Source: Clostridiaceae bacterium HFYG-1003
GTDB lineage: Bacteria > Bacillota > Clostridia > Clostridiales > Clostridiaceae
Direction of reading: 5' to 3'
Assembly (NCBI GenBank): GCA_024579835.1
Contig: CP102060.1
Span: 3,261,558 to 3,325,557 of the forward strand
Length of the DNA stretch: 64,000 nucleotides
The translations under genes were made by a program, and so were the position numbers. Shown here piece after piece: positions 8,515 through 16,578 of the stretch (positions are counted from its first letter, which is position 1; each line of letters starts with the position of its first letter). The notes beneath the pieces were generated by a model that saw nothing but the letters and a program-made list of their open reading frames with translations, searched no databases and was not told the DNA's origin.

Positions 8515-9762
8515 ATGAAGATCATCGACGTTGTTTTATCAGAAGGGACTACAGGCTTTTACTTTGACGATCAGAAAGCCATTAAGAAGGGCGCAGGCCA
8601 CGACGGATTCTTTTACACCGGCGAAGCCGTTACCCCAGGCTTCTCCAAGATCCGCCAGAAGGGCGAAGCCATCTCCGTGATGCTCGTACTCGAAGACGGA
8701 CAGGTAGCCCTGGGCGAATGTGCTGCCGTGCAGTACTCCGGAGCCGGCGGCCGGGATCCGCTGTTCCTGGCACAGGATTTCATTCCGGTCATCGAATCTG
8801 AGATCGCGCCCAAGCTGATCGGACGGGAACTGACTTCCTTCCGGGAACTGGCTGAAGAAGTCGATGCGATGGAGCATAACGGCAAGAAGTTCCATACCGC
8901 AATCCGTTACGGCGTCACCCAGGCGATTCTGGATGCCGTGGCCAAGAGCCAGCACCGCACCATGGCCGAAGTCGTGGTGGATGAATACCAGACCGGCGTC
9001 GAACTGAAGCGGATTCCGATCTTTACTCAGTCCGGCGATGACCGCTACAACAACGTAGACAAAATGATCATCAAGGGAGCCGATGTCCTCCCCCACGCCC
9101 TGATCAACAATGTGGAAGAAAAACTCGGCCGCAACGGCGAGATCCTGAAGGACTATGTGCTCTGGCTCAGACAGCGTATTTCCGAGCAAAAGCAGAGCGA
9201 AGGCTATGAGCCGATCCTGCACATCGACGTATACGGCACCATCGGACAGGCCTTTGCCAACGACTTCAAGCGCGTGGCTGAATATGTTGCCGAGCTCGGC
9301 GAAATCGCCAAGCCCTACCACCTCCGGATCGAAGGACCGGTCGATGTGGATGAGCGCGAAGCTCAGATCAAGGCCCTGGCTGAAATCACCCGTTACCTGG
9401 CCGAAGCCGGATCGGACGTGGAGATCGTAGCGGACGAGTGGTGCAACACCTACGAAGACGTCGTGGATTTTGCCGATGCCAACGCCGGCCACATGCTCCA
9501 GGTCAAGACACCTGACCTGGGTGGCGTCAACAACACCATCGAAGCCCTGCTCTACTGCCGCAAGACCGGCAAGGGAGCATACAGCGGCGGAACCTGCAAC
9601 GAAACCAACCGTTCCGCTGAAATCCTGACCAACATCGCCATGGCCTGCGGAGCCACTCAGTGTCTGGCCAAACCGGGCATGGGCGTCGATGAAGGTTACA
9701 TGATCGTCAACAATGAAATGAATCGGGTCCTGGCCCTGAGCCGTCGCAGAAAGAACAGCTAA
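8515..9762 (+). CDS. mal: Methylaspartate ammonia-lyase
   Basis: Second pathway enzyme (EC 4.3.1.2), which removes ammonia from 3-methylaspartate to give mesaconate. The 415-residue protein belongs to the enolase superfamily. His194 (in VLPHALINN) and Lys331 (in QVKTPDLGG) fall at the positions described as catalytic in the Clostridium tetanomorphum enzyme. Asp/Glu metal ligands are expected in HIDVYG, RIEGPVD and IVADEWC. AGAAGGAG precedes the start. It sits between the mutase and mesaconase genes. Confidence 0.96.
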   Translation: MKIIDVVLSEGTTGFYFDDQKAIKKGAGHDGFFYTGEAVTPGFSKIRQKGEAISVMLVLEDGQVALGECAAVQYSGAGGRDPLFLAQDFIPVIESEIAPKLIGRELTSFRELAEEVDAMEHNGKKFHTAIRYGVTQAILDAVAKSQHRTMAEVVVDEYQTGVELKRIPIFTQSGDDRYNNVDKMIIKGADVLPHALINNVEEKLGRNGEILKDYVLWLRQRISEQKQSEGYEPILHIDVYGTIGQAFANDFKRVAEYVAELGEIAKPYHLRIEGPVDVDEREAQIKALAEITRYLAEAGSDVEIVADEWCNTYEDVVDFADANAGHMLQVKTPDLGGVNNTIEALLYCRKTGKGAYSGGTCNETNRSAEILTNIAMACGATQCLAKPGMGVDEGYMIVNNEMNRVLALSRRRKNS

Positions 9763-9794
9763 GCACAGGCGATCCCCGGCTGGACCGGAACCAG

Positions 9795-9824
9795 CAAAGG
9801 CCTGCCAGCAATGGCAGGCCTTTG
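9795..9824. other. Perfect hairpin between mal and mesaconase genes
   Basis: CAAAGGCCTGCCA, a GCAA loop, then the exact complement (13 bp). There is no T run behind it on the plus strand. Located 32 bp after mal, it may be a partial terminator or a 3'-end stabiliser that splits the operon. Confidence 0.55.
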
Positions 9825-10019
9825 ACGAAACCAGACATATGGCGTAAGCTTGATTTTGGCAAGACCGAATCAGGAGAAAAGCCGGGTGATCCGAAGGCCG
9901 GCTGCGATTCATCCCGATTACCGGCTGCCGGGCTGACTGTCCGGCCGAAGGCGCCAAACTGAGAACCGATATCGTGCCGCGAGGCGCAAGAACGAGAAGA
10001 TCCCGGAGAGGAGAACGAC

Positions 10020-10871
10020 ATGAGTACAATCAGAGAAATCAATGTGGGCGAAGTGACCAAAGCTGTCCGTCAGCTGGCCATGGACGCCAATTATTATCTG
10101 CCGGAGGACGTCAAGGGCCGTCTGGTAGAGTCCCAGAAGAAGGAAAAATGGATCCTGGCCTCGGATACCCTGGGCCGGATCATCAACAATGCGGACCTGG
10201 CCGCTCAGGAACAGCTGCCGATGTGCCAGGATACCGGCATGGCTGTAGTATTTGTTGAACTGGGTCAGGATGTCCATCTGGTGGGCGGCACGCTGGAAGA
10301 CGCCATCAATGAAGGCGTTCGCCAGGGCTATGCCGACGGTTTCCTGCGCAAGTCCGTGGTGGAGGATCCCCTCAACCGGATCAATACCAAAGACAATACC
10401 CCGGCCGTCATCAATCTGTCCCTGGTTCCGGGCGACCGCCTGAAAATCCAGGTCGCGCCCAAGGGTTTCGGTTCAGAAAACATGAGCCAGATGAAGATGC
10501 TCAAACCTTCGGACGGTCTGGCCGGCGTCAAGGAATTCATCCTGAAAGTCTGCCGGGAAGCCGGACCCAATGCCTGCCCGCCCATCGTGGTCGGTGTCGG
10601 CCTGGGCGGAACCTTTGACAAGGCGGCTGCCCTGGCCAAGAAGGCGCTGATGCGCCCGCTGGATCAGCCCAATGCCAAACCCTTCTACCAGGACCTTGAA
10701 GCGGAGCTGCTGGATGAGATCAACCGCCTGGGCATCGGCCCTCAGGGCTATGGCGGACAGACGACAGCCATTGCCGTAGCCATCGAATACTACCCGACCC
10801 ATATCGCCGGCCTGCCGGTTGCTGTGAACATCAACTGCCACGCGACGCGGCACAAGGAAATCATTTTATAG
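10020..10871 (+). CDS. Mesaconase (class I fumarase family), alpha subunit
   Basis: A 283-residue N-terminal-half subunit of a two-subunit class I fumarate hydratase. Family motifs include LPMCQDTGMAVVF (Fe-S ligand Cys), PLNRINTKDNTPAVI, and GPNACPPIVVGVGLGG with a second Cys. A further Cys lies in VNINCHATRH. By context between methylaspartate ammonia-lyase and citramalate lyase, its substrate is most likely mesaconate, hydrated to (S)-citramalate (EC 4.2.1.34), though such enzymes often also act on fumarate. GAGGAGA precedes the ATG. Confidence 0.88.
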   Translation: MSTIREINVGEVTKAVRQLAMDANYYLPEDVKGRLVESQKKEKWILASDTLGRIINNADLAAQEQLPMCQDTGMAVVFVELGQDVHLVGGTLEDAINEGVRQGYADGFLRKSVVEDPLNRINTKDNTPAVINLSLVPGDRLKIQVAPKGFGSENMSQMKMLKPSDGLAGVKEFILKVCREAGPNACPPIVVGVGLGGTFDKAAALAKKALMRPLDQPNAKPFYQDLEAELLDEINRLGIGPQGYGGQTTAIAVAIEYYPTHIAGLPVAVNINCHATRHKEIIL

Positions 10872-10881
10872 GAGGGGCACC

Positions 10882-11484
10882 ATGGAACAACATGTACATC
10901 AGAAAGAGGATCAAGTGAAGCGCATCCTGGCCCCGCTGACCCGTGAAGCCATCGCTTCGCTGCGGGCCGGGGACATCGTGCTTTTGTCCGGCGTCATCTA
11001 TACCGGACGCGACGCCGCCCATAAGCGGCTGGTGGAAGCCCTGGACCGGGGCGAGACCCTGCCCTTTGAACTGAAGGACCAGGTCATCTATTATGTCGGA
11101 CCCACCCCGGAAAAGCCGGGCCAGATCTTCGGCTCTGCCGGGCCCACCACCAGCTATCGCATGGACGCCTATGCGCCGCGGCTGCTGGATTTAGGCCTGA
11201 AGGGCATGATCGGCAAGGGCTATCGCAGTGACGAAGTCACCGAATCCATTAAAAAGAACGGGGCGGTCTACTTCGGCGCCATCGGTGGTCTGGGGGCCAT
11301 CATCGGCAAGAGCGTTCGCGAAGCGGTCATCATCGCGTATGAAGACCTGGGAGCGGAAGCCATCCGCCGACTGGTCGTGGAAGATCTTCCCCTGACGGTT
11401 CTGACTGACAGCCAGGGCAATGACCTCTATAAGATCGGACAGGCTCAGTACCTGGAATGGAGGGAATCCCATGACGCTGAATAA
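10882..11484 (+). CDS. Mesaconase (class I fumarase family), beta subunit
   Basis: The 200-residue C-terminal-half subunit, pairing with the gene just upstream. SGVIYTGRDAAHKRL, YYVGPTPEKPGQIFGSAGPTTS and the MIGKGYRS segment are standard for the fumarase beta domain. GAVYFGAIGGLGA follows. TAGGAGGGG precedes the ATG, 10 bases after the alpha stop. Its last 14 bases overlap citD, which suggests translational coupling to the lyase genes. Confidence 0.88.
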   Translation: MEQHVHQKEDQVKRILAPLTREAIASLRAGDIVLLSGVIYTGRDAAHKRLVEALDRGETLPFELKDQVIYYVGPTPEKPGQIFGSAGPTTSYRMDAYAPRLLDLGLKGMIGKGYRSDEVTESIKKNGAVYFGAIGGLGAIIGKSVREAVIIAYEDLGAEAIRRLVVEDLPLTVLTDSQGNDLYKIGQAQYLEWRESHDAE

Positions 11485-11728
11485 ACCGGCCAAAGCCGGA
11501 TCCCTGGAATCCAATGACATTCTGATCCAGGTCTATCCGGCCGCCGATCGGACCATTGAACTGGAATCACCGGTCAAGCAGCAGTTTGGTGACGCCATCC
11601 TGGCCGTCATCAATGAAGTGCTGGATGAAATGCAGGTGGAAGCGGTCCGGGTTATCGCCAAGGATCGCGGGGCACTGGATTTTGCCATCCGGGCCAGAGT
11701 GCGCACCGCGCTGGAAAGGGGGGCATAA
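11471..11728 (+). CDS. citD: Citramalate/citrate lyase acyl carrier protein (gamma subunit)
   Basis: An 85-residue carrier that holds the phosphoribosyl-dephospho-CoA group, which is acetylated and exchanged during cleavage. The attachment motif AGSLESNDILI gives the conserved serine near residue 14. The ATG at 11471 has GGAGGG just upstream, inside the mesaconase beta gene. Upstream in-frame starts lack a ribosome site. Given the pathway, the complex is probably citramalate lyase (EC 4.1.3.22). Confidence 0.9.
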   Translation: MTLNKPAKAGSLESNDILIQVYPAADRTIELESPVKQQFGDAILAVINEVLDEMQVEAVRVIAKDRGALDFAIRARVRTALERGA

Positions 11729-11731
11729 GGC

Positions 11732-12607
11732 ATGAAAGGACTCAGACGGAGTTTCCAGTTCGTTCCGGCCAATAACCCCGGAATGCTGATGAGCGCGGAT
11801 ATCCTGGGCGCCGATTCCATTATTTTTGACCTCGAGGATGCGGTAGCTCTGACGGAGAAGGATGCCGCCAGAGGTCTGCTGCGCGAAGCGCTTCAGGTAT
11901 TTGACTACTCAGCCATTGAAGTGGTGGTGCGGATCAACCCCCCGGATTCGGGCTTCTGCCGGGCAGACATCCAGGCTTTGGCCGGAACGAAAGTCGATGC
12001 CATCCTGGTGCCTAAGGCAACGGTGGAGACCATGAGCCAGGTTCTGCCCTGGCTGGACGAGATCGGCTATGCCGGATCCATCCTGGCCCTGATTGAGTCG
12101 GCACTGGGTGTGGAACAGGCCTATGAGCTCACCCGCCTCGATTCCAGAATCGACGGCGTCCTGCTGGGCGGCGAAGACCTGACCAGCGACCTGGGCGTGA
12201 TCCGGACCAAGGCGGGCAATGAGATCAACTATGCCCGGACCAGAGTCGTATCAGCCTGCAAGGCGGCCAAAATCACCTGCATCGATACCCCCTGGACCGA
12301 TGCCGAAGATCTGGAGGGGCTTGCCCGGGATACAGAATATGCCCGTTCCATCGGCTTTAATGCCAAATCCTCCATCAATCCCCGACACCTGCCGGTCATC
12401 CATCAGGTCTTTGCCCCCAAGGGAAAAGAGATTCAGTACGCGCTGCGCGTAATGGAGGCGATGGAACTGGCCGCTCAGGAAGGCAAAGGGGTCTTTTCCC
12501 TGGACGGAAAAATGGTGGATGCCCCCATCATCGCCCGGGCCCGTCAGACCCTGGAGCTGGCCGAAGCACTGAACCTGGTCAAGGAGGGAGAATACTGTGG
12601 AAACTAA
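11732..12607 (+). CDS. citE: Citramalyl-CoA/citryl lyase beta subunit
   Basis: A 291-residue TIM-barrel lyase of the CitE/HpcH family that cleaves the acyl thioester of citramalate to pyruvate plus acetyl carrier. SFQFVPANNPGML, DSIIFDLEDAVA (acidic metal ligands), VVRINPPDSG and LGGEDLTSDLG are diagnostic. It begins three bases after citD stops and overlaps citF by 11 bases. Confidence 0.92.
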   Translation: MKGLRRSFQFVPANNPGMLMSADILGADSIIFDLEDAVALTEKDAARGLLREALQVFDYSAIEVVVRINPPDSGFCRADIQALAGTKVDAILVPKATVETMSQVLPWLDEIGYAGSILALIESALGVEQAYELTRLDSRIDGVLLGGEDLTSDLGVIRTKAGNEINYARTRVVSACKAAKITCIDTPWTDAEDLEGLARDTEYARSIGFNAKSSINPRHLPVIHQVFAPKGKEIQYALRVMEAMELAAQEGKGVFSLDGKMVDAPIIARARQTLELAEALNLVKEGEYCGN

Positions 12608-14132
12608 ACATACATTGCCAGCTGAAATCGAAGGCTATGGCATAGTCACGCCATACCGCCAGGTGTTTGATCCCGAGCGGGTAAAGCCTTGCATTCCCCG
12701 TCCCGGCAAGATGTCCCGGCCGGGTCAGCCGAAGCTGCAGAAAGACCTGAGAAGCCTGATGGAAAGCCTGGAGCTGAAAGACGGCATGACCTTCTCCTTC
12801 CATCATCATCTGCGCAACGGCGACTATGTCCTGAATCTAGTCATGGAAGAAGTGCGCCGGCTGGGCCTCAAAAACATCCGGGTAGCAGCCTCGTCGCTGT
12901 TTCCCACTCATGCGCCGCTGGTTCAGCTGATGGAAGACGGCACCGTGACGGATATTCACACCGACTATATGTCCGGGCCCGTGGCTCAGGCTGTTTCCCG
13001 CGGCCAGCTGAAGCACCCGGCGGTCATGACGACCCACGGCGGCCGGCCCCGCGCCATTGCTGAGGGTGATGTCCACATTGATGTGGCCTTCATTGCCGCT
13101 CCGGCAGCGGATCCCAGCGGCAATCTCAACGGCGTGACCGGGCCTTCGGCCTGCGGCACCCTGGGCTATGCCATTGCCGATGCCGAATATGCCGATGTCG
13201 TGGTGGCGGTAACCGACCACCTGGAGCCGTATCCGCTGTGCCCCGCCGAAATTCGCCAGAACCTGGTTGATTATGTGGTGGTGGTGGATTCCATCGGGAA
13301 TCCCAAGGGCATTGTTTCCGGGACCACGCAGATTACCAAGGATCCGGTGGGCCTGAAAATCGCCTCCGATACCCTGAAGGTACTGGCTGCTTCCGGACTG
13401 CTGAAAGAAGGACTGTCTTTCCAGACCGGTGCCGGCGGCATCTCCCTGGCTGTCGCCAAGGAACTCGAGATCTACATGAAGGAGCACGGCATCACCGGCA
13501 GCTTTGCCTCCGGCGGCATCACCGGCTACATTGTCCGCATGATGGAAGCCGGCCTGTTCAAGGCGCTGTGGGATGTCCAGTGCTTTGACCTGGACGCGGT
13601 GCGCAGCTTCCGGGAAAATCCGAATCACATGGCCATGTCCGGCGATCTGTACGGCAATCCCCACAACAAGGGAGCCGTGGTCAATGACCTGGATATCGTC
13701 ATCCTGGGTGCCACTGAAATGGATCCTGAGTTCAATGTCAATGTCACCACCGGTTCCACCGGAATCATCATGGGCGGTTCCGGCGGCCATGCCGACACCG
13801 CGGCCGGTTCCAAGCTGACCGTCATTGTCTCCAAGCTGGTATCCGCCCGGATTCCGCTGATTAAGGAACGGGTCACCACCATTACCACCCCGGGTGAGAC
13901 AGTGGATGTACTGGTAACCGACCGCGGCATCGCGGTCAACTCCAAGCGCCCGGAACTGGCAGAAGCCCTGCGCCAGGCAGGAGTAGCCGTCCACTCGATT
14001 GAAGAACTGCAGGCTTTGGCGGAACGCCTGACCGGCAAGCCCCAGCCGATTCAGACCGGGGAGCGCATCGTCGCCGTCGTGGAATACCGGGACGGTTCGG
14101 TTCTTGACGTCGTGCGTCAGGTGCTGGAGTAG
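12597..14132 (+). CDS. citF: Citramalate/citrate lyase alpha subunit (acyl carrier transferase)
   Basis: A 511-residue CoA-transferase-fold subunit that swaps the acetyl group on CitD for the substrate. FSFHHHLRNGDYV, the THGGRPRAI segment, the APAADPSGNLNG segment and GSTGIIMGGSGGHADTAAGS are CitF hallmarks. The start is GTG with AAGGAGGG eight bases upstream, inside citE. This closes the glutamate to acetate plus pyruvate pathway. citX and citG, needed to build the prosthetic group, are not in this window. Confidence 0.93.
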   Translation: METKHTLPAEIEGYGIVTPYRQVFDPERVKPCIPRPGKMSRPGQPKLQKDLRSLMESLELKDGMTFSFHHHLRNGDYVLNLVMEEVRRLGLKNIRVAASSLFPTHAPLVQLMEDGTVTDIHTDYMSGPVAQAVSRGQLKHPAVMTTHGGRPRAIAEGDVHIDVAFIAAPAADPSGNLNGVTGPSACGTLGYAIADAEYADVVVAVTDHLEPYPLCPAEIRQNLVDYVVVVDSIGNPKGIVSGTTQITKDPVGLKIASDTLKVLAASGLLKEGLSFQTGAGGISLAVAKELEIYMKEHGITGSFASGGITGYIVRMMEAGLFKALWDVQCFDLDAVRSFRENPNHMAMSGDLYGNPHNKGAVVNDLDIVILGATEMDPEFNVNVTTGSTGIIMGGSGGHADTAAGSKLTVIVSKLVSARIPLIKERVTTITTPGETVDVLVTDRGIAVNSKRPELAEALRQAGVAVHSIEELQALAERLTGKPQPIQTGERIVAVVEYRDGSVLDVVRQVLE

Positions 14133-14160
14133 ACTTTCCATAACTTCGACCGGTCGATCC

Positions 14161-14222
14161 GCTCCGGTCAGCGGACTGGATCAGCCGACTGGATCAGCCG
14201 ACCTGACCAGCCGACCGGATCA
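14161..14222. repeat. 13-bp direct repeats downstream of citF
   Basis: GACTGGATCAGCC at 14174-14186 and 14187-14199, then GACCTGACCAGCC at 14200-14212, with decayed units on both sides. Confidence 0.75.
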
Positions 14223-14245
14223 AAGGCAGAATGATTGTCTTCATC

Positions 14246-14290
14246 AAAGAAGGATCTCATGGAATGTTTTCGATGGGATTCTTCTTTTTT
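14246..14290 (+). terminator. Rho-independent terminator of the methylaspartate/citramalate operon
   Basis: AAAGAAGGATCTCAT pairs with ATGGGATTCTTCTTT (a few mismatches) around a 12-nt loop and runs into TTTTTT. Confidence 0.75.
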
Positions 14291-14387
14291 GGTCGGATCA
14301 CCGGCTTTGGAGTGTTCGTGGCCAGGATTTAGACCAAGGCAGTCCGGGGTGGAAAGTGATTGACAATCCAAAGACTGATTGTTAAAA

Positions 14388-14400
14388 TGAACATTGTTCA
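14388..14400. promoter_or_regulatory. Operator-like palindrome TGAACATTGTTCA before the TetR gene
   Basis: A TGAAC/GTTCA palindrome with the context AAAA-TGAACATTGTTCA-GTTT, 15 bp before the start codon. An almost identical palindrome lies before the HsmA-like gene (15019-15031). Confidence 0.75.
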
Positions 14401-14415
14401 GTTTGGGGGTGGAGT

Positions 14416-14973
14416 ATGAATACCATTGTTACTTCCAGAGAAGCAATTCTCGCGGCGGGAAAAGAAATTATGATTGAGTCCGGGGTGGAACGCCTGAGCA
14501 TCCGCGATGTCGCGCAAAAATGCGGAATTTCAGTTGGTTCCGTCTACAATTATTTTCCGTCCAAGAGTGATCTGGTGGTGTCCACGATTGAATCCGTCTG
14601 GATTGAGATCATCATGGAACCAGGGGATGACAGCGCCGGGGTGAGTTTTACCGACCATTTACGGGCTTTATTCAACCGCATTCAAAAAGGCTGCCTGAAG
14701 TACCCTTCCTTTTTCAGTGTGCATTCATTAAACGCGGCTCAGTTTGACAAGACGAAGGGTCGGGAAGTCATGCAGCGGTATTTCAGCCATATGAAAAAGG
14801 GGCTGTTTGATTCGCTCGAGCAGGATCCGCTGGTAAAAAAGGGGGTTTTTACCAGTCAGTTTACCGAAAATGATTTTATCGAATTTGTTTTCACCAATCT
14901 CATGACATTGTTCATGAAACGCGTGAGTTCGTGTGACACGCTGTGTGAAATCGTGAAGCGCATTATTTATTAA
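14416..14973 (+). CDS. TetR-family repressor, HsmR-like
   Basis: A 185-residue TetR regulator. The N-terminal HTH is visible in REAILAAGKEIMIESGVERLS and then IRDVAQKCGISVGSVYNYFPSKSDL. The C-terminal ligand domain is not informative. It precedes an HsmA-family membrane protein. In Clostridioides difficile, as I recall, the hsmRA pair senses heme and protects against redox stress. A matching palindrome in front of each gene suggests the protein represses both itself and its neighbour. The ligand here is inferred from that parallel only. Confidence 0.8.
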   Translation: MNTIVTSREAILAAGKEIMIESGVERLSIRDVAQKCGISVGSVYNYFPSKSDLVVSTIESVWIEIIMEPGDDSAGVSFTDHLRALFNRIQKGCLKYPSFFSVHSLNAAQFDKTKGREVMQRYFSHMKKGLFDSLEQDPLVKKGVFTSQFTENDFIEFVFTNLMTLFMKRVSSCDTLCEIVKRIIY

Positions 14974-14984
14974 GAAATCATTTA

Positions 14985-15006
14985 CCCACCGTCCGGTGGG
15001 TTTTAT
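14985..15006 (+). terminator. Terminator after the TetR gene
   Basis: CCCACC-GTCC-GGTGGG followed by TTTTATT. A separate operator follows, so the HsmA-like gene probably also has its own promoter. Confidence 0.7.
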
Positions 15007-15018
15007 TCAGGGTCAAAC

Positions 15019-15031
15019 TGAACGATGTTCA
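15019..15031. promoter_or_regulatory. Operator-like palindrome TGAACGATGTTCA before the HsmA-like gene
   Basis: Matches the palindrome at 14388-14400 in both half-sites (TGAAC/GTTCA) and in the AAA flank on the left. It lies about 105 bp before the HsmA-like start. Confidence 0.75.
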
Positions 15032-15135
15032 CTTAGGATTCAAGTGCTTCGTGTCCGGGGTATTTCATAAAACGAACGGAGCTGGGCCGGTTCAACCGGC
15101 TAAAGAGATTCACAATATTTCAGGAGGTTAGGATT

Positions 15136-15516
15136 ATGTTAACATTAGCAATTATTCTTATCACCAGTGCACTCATTTTCTATACGGTCGGGGTTTGGGC
15201 TGAAAAGCTGCAGGGGAAACTCAAGCTGTGGCATACGGTTCTCTTCTTCATTGGGCTGGTGTTCGATACCACGGGTACCCTGACCATGGAATCCATCGCC
15301 AGGAGTAATCAGATTTCTGCTGCCGCAGTCGGGTTCAATCTGCACAGTCTCACCGGACTGGCTGCGATCCTGCTGATGCTGGTTCATGCGGTGTGGGCGA
15401 GCTGGGTACTGTATAAAAAAGATGAAGGGCAGGCCAAAACCTTTCATCGCTTCAGTCTGGTTGTATGGGTAATCTGGCTGATTCCATTCCTGTCAGGAAT
15501 GATCTCCAAGATGTAG
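15136..15516 (+). CDS. HsmA-family (TIGR03987-type) small membrane protein
   Basis: A 126-residue protein with four hydrophobic segments (about residues 2-22, 31-50, 66-90 and 104-122). Conserved histidines in LKLWHTVLFF, NLHSLTG, LVHAVW and TFHRFS could ligate heme. The pattern fits the HsmA family, which is linked to heme binding in C. difficile. CAGGAGG precedes the ATG. The paired TetR gene and shared palindromes support a two-gene regulon. Confidence 0.75.
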   Translation: MLTLAIILITSALIFYTVGVWAEKLQGKLKLWHTVLFFIGLVFDTTGTLTMESIARSNQISAAAVGFNLHSLTGLAAILLMLVHAVWASWVLYKKDEGQAKTFHRFSLVVWVIWLIPFLSGMISKM

Positions 15517-15650
15517 CCGCGAAGCATCCGTCGAATATGATTCACCCTTTGAACGGGCGGCCTGGAAGAACCGGCTTCAGACGGCAGCCTCAATCCGACA
15601 CCGGCCTGTTCCCAGAGTCAAAAGAATATGAAAATGGAAAAGGATATGTG

Positions 15651-16001
15651 ATGAAATCAAATCAGACAAACAGGATAACACAGCAGAAAAACACGATCGA
15701 AATCATGGTGAAATTATATTGCGCAAAGAACCACAGCGGTGACAATGAAGTTTGTCCCGACTGCAGGGAAGTGCTGGATTATGCCCTCACCCGCGTGAGC
15801 AATTGCCGGTATGGGGAGAACAAGCCGAACTGCGGGGACTGCAAAACCTGCTGCTACAAAAAAGACATGAAGTCAAAGATCACCCACATCATGAAATATT
15901 CCGGCCCGAGGTTACTGGTCCATCACCCCAGGGTGGCATTGGTGCACATTTTGGATAAATTCAGGTACCGCCCGCAAGAAAACAGCTCATCCAACTTGTA
16001 A
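15651..16001 (+). CDS. Nitrous-oxide-stimulated-promoter (YgbA-like) family protein
   Basis: A 116-residue soluble protein with a cysteine-rich pattern: MVKLYCAKNH, CPDC, SNCRYGENKPNCGDCKTCCY, then YSGPRLLVHHP. This matches the YgbA_NO family, associated with nitrosative stress in enterobacteria. The cysteines probably bind metal or an Fe-S cluster. The ATG at 15651 follows AAAGGAT. An open frame upstream to 15465 overlaps the HsmA-like gene and is not used. Confidence 0.8.
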   Translation: MKSNQTNRITQQKNTIEIMVKLYCAKNHSGDNEVCPDCREVLDYALTRVSNCRYGENKPNCGDCKTCCYKKDMKSKITHIMKYSGPRLLVHHPRVALVHILDKFRYRPQENSSSNL

Positions 16002-16200
16002 CCATGACAGCATACACTGCCGCCCCTGTCTCCATAACAACCGCCCGGGTTCCAGCGATCCTGGAGCGGATCACCCCCCTGACCTCAGTGCATTCCGTCA
16101 GATTCCGGACTAGTATCTCATTTGCCGCTGAATCTAATCTCTGTTCCACTTGAATGACCATTTCCCGATCATTCCCCGATATCCTCGTCATGTTACCCCA

Positions 16201-16280
16201 ATCCCAATCGGGTCACTCATATCCCCATCGGGGCACTCATATTCCCATCAGGGCACCCCTTTTCCCATCAGGGCAGCCAA
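16201..16280. repeat. 20-bp direct repeat, four copies in exact phase
   Basis: Units of 20 bp at 16201, 16221, 16241 and 16261, consensus ATCCCCATCRGGGCACYCAT. The first two differ at two positions, the last two are more diverged. Confidence 0.8.
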
Positions 16281-16310
16281 TCACGAATCAGAGGATCTTA
16301 ATCCGGATCC

Positions 16311-16352
16311 CAGTCCCCAGTCCCCAGTCCCCAATCCTCAATCCCCAATCCG
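16311..16352. repeat. 7-bp direct repeat, six copies
   Basis: CAGTCCC three times followed by CAATCCN three times without interruption. Confidence 0.8.
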
Positions 16353-16386
16353 GATCCCCCAATCATGGTGGGCAGTCCATTTCGGG

Positions 16387-16442
16387 AAAAAACTCCAGAA
16401 GCAGGTACATGTCTTGTGCATAACTGCTTCTGGAGTTTTTTT
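16387..16442. terminator. Bidirectional terminator
   Basis: AAAAAACTCCAGAAGCAG and its exact complement CTGCTTCTGGAGTTTTTT around a 19-nt loop. A-tract and T-tract flank both sides, so it can act on either strand. Confidence 0.75.
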
Positions 16443-16477
16443 GATCATCCGTTCAGGAAAAGTCATTCGATCGATTC

Positions 16478-16519
16478 TCGGCATAGCCTCGATCATGGTT
16501 CCGGCTATGCCGATTTTTT
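16478..16519 (+). terminator. Second terminator hairpin before the LysR gene end
   Basis: TCGGCATAGCC pairs with GGCTATGCCGA and is followed by six T residues on the plus strand. Confidence 0.7.
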
Positions 16520-16578
16520 GTACTGCGCTGACTTTTTTCGTTTGAGGAAGTCAGCGGATGAACCCCTGTTTTCAGGGT

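Larger units (their letters stand above)
16002..16578. other. Repeat-rich spacer between convergent YgbA-like and LysR genes
   Basis: No gene was found. The spacer holds four 20-bp repeats (16201-16280), six 7-bp repeats (16311-16352) and two strong terminator hairpins (16387-16442 and 16478-16519). Confidence 0.6.

Noticed and set aside
8539-10029. 496-codon open frame on the minus strand opposite mal
   Set aside because: It lies antisense to a clear methylaspartate ammonia-lyase gene, has no ribosome site and shows no family features. Long antisense frames are expected with G/C-rich third positions.
12837-14141. 434-codon minus-strand open frame opposite citF
   Set aside because: Antisense shadow of a well-conserved gene, with His/Gln/Gly-rich composition typical of such shadows.
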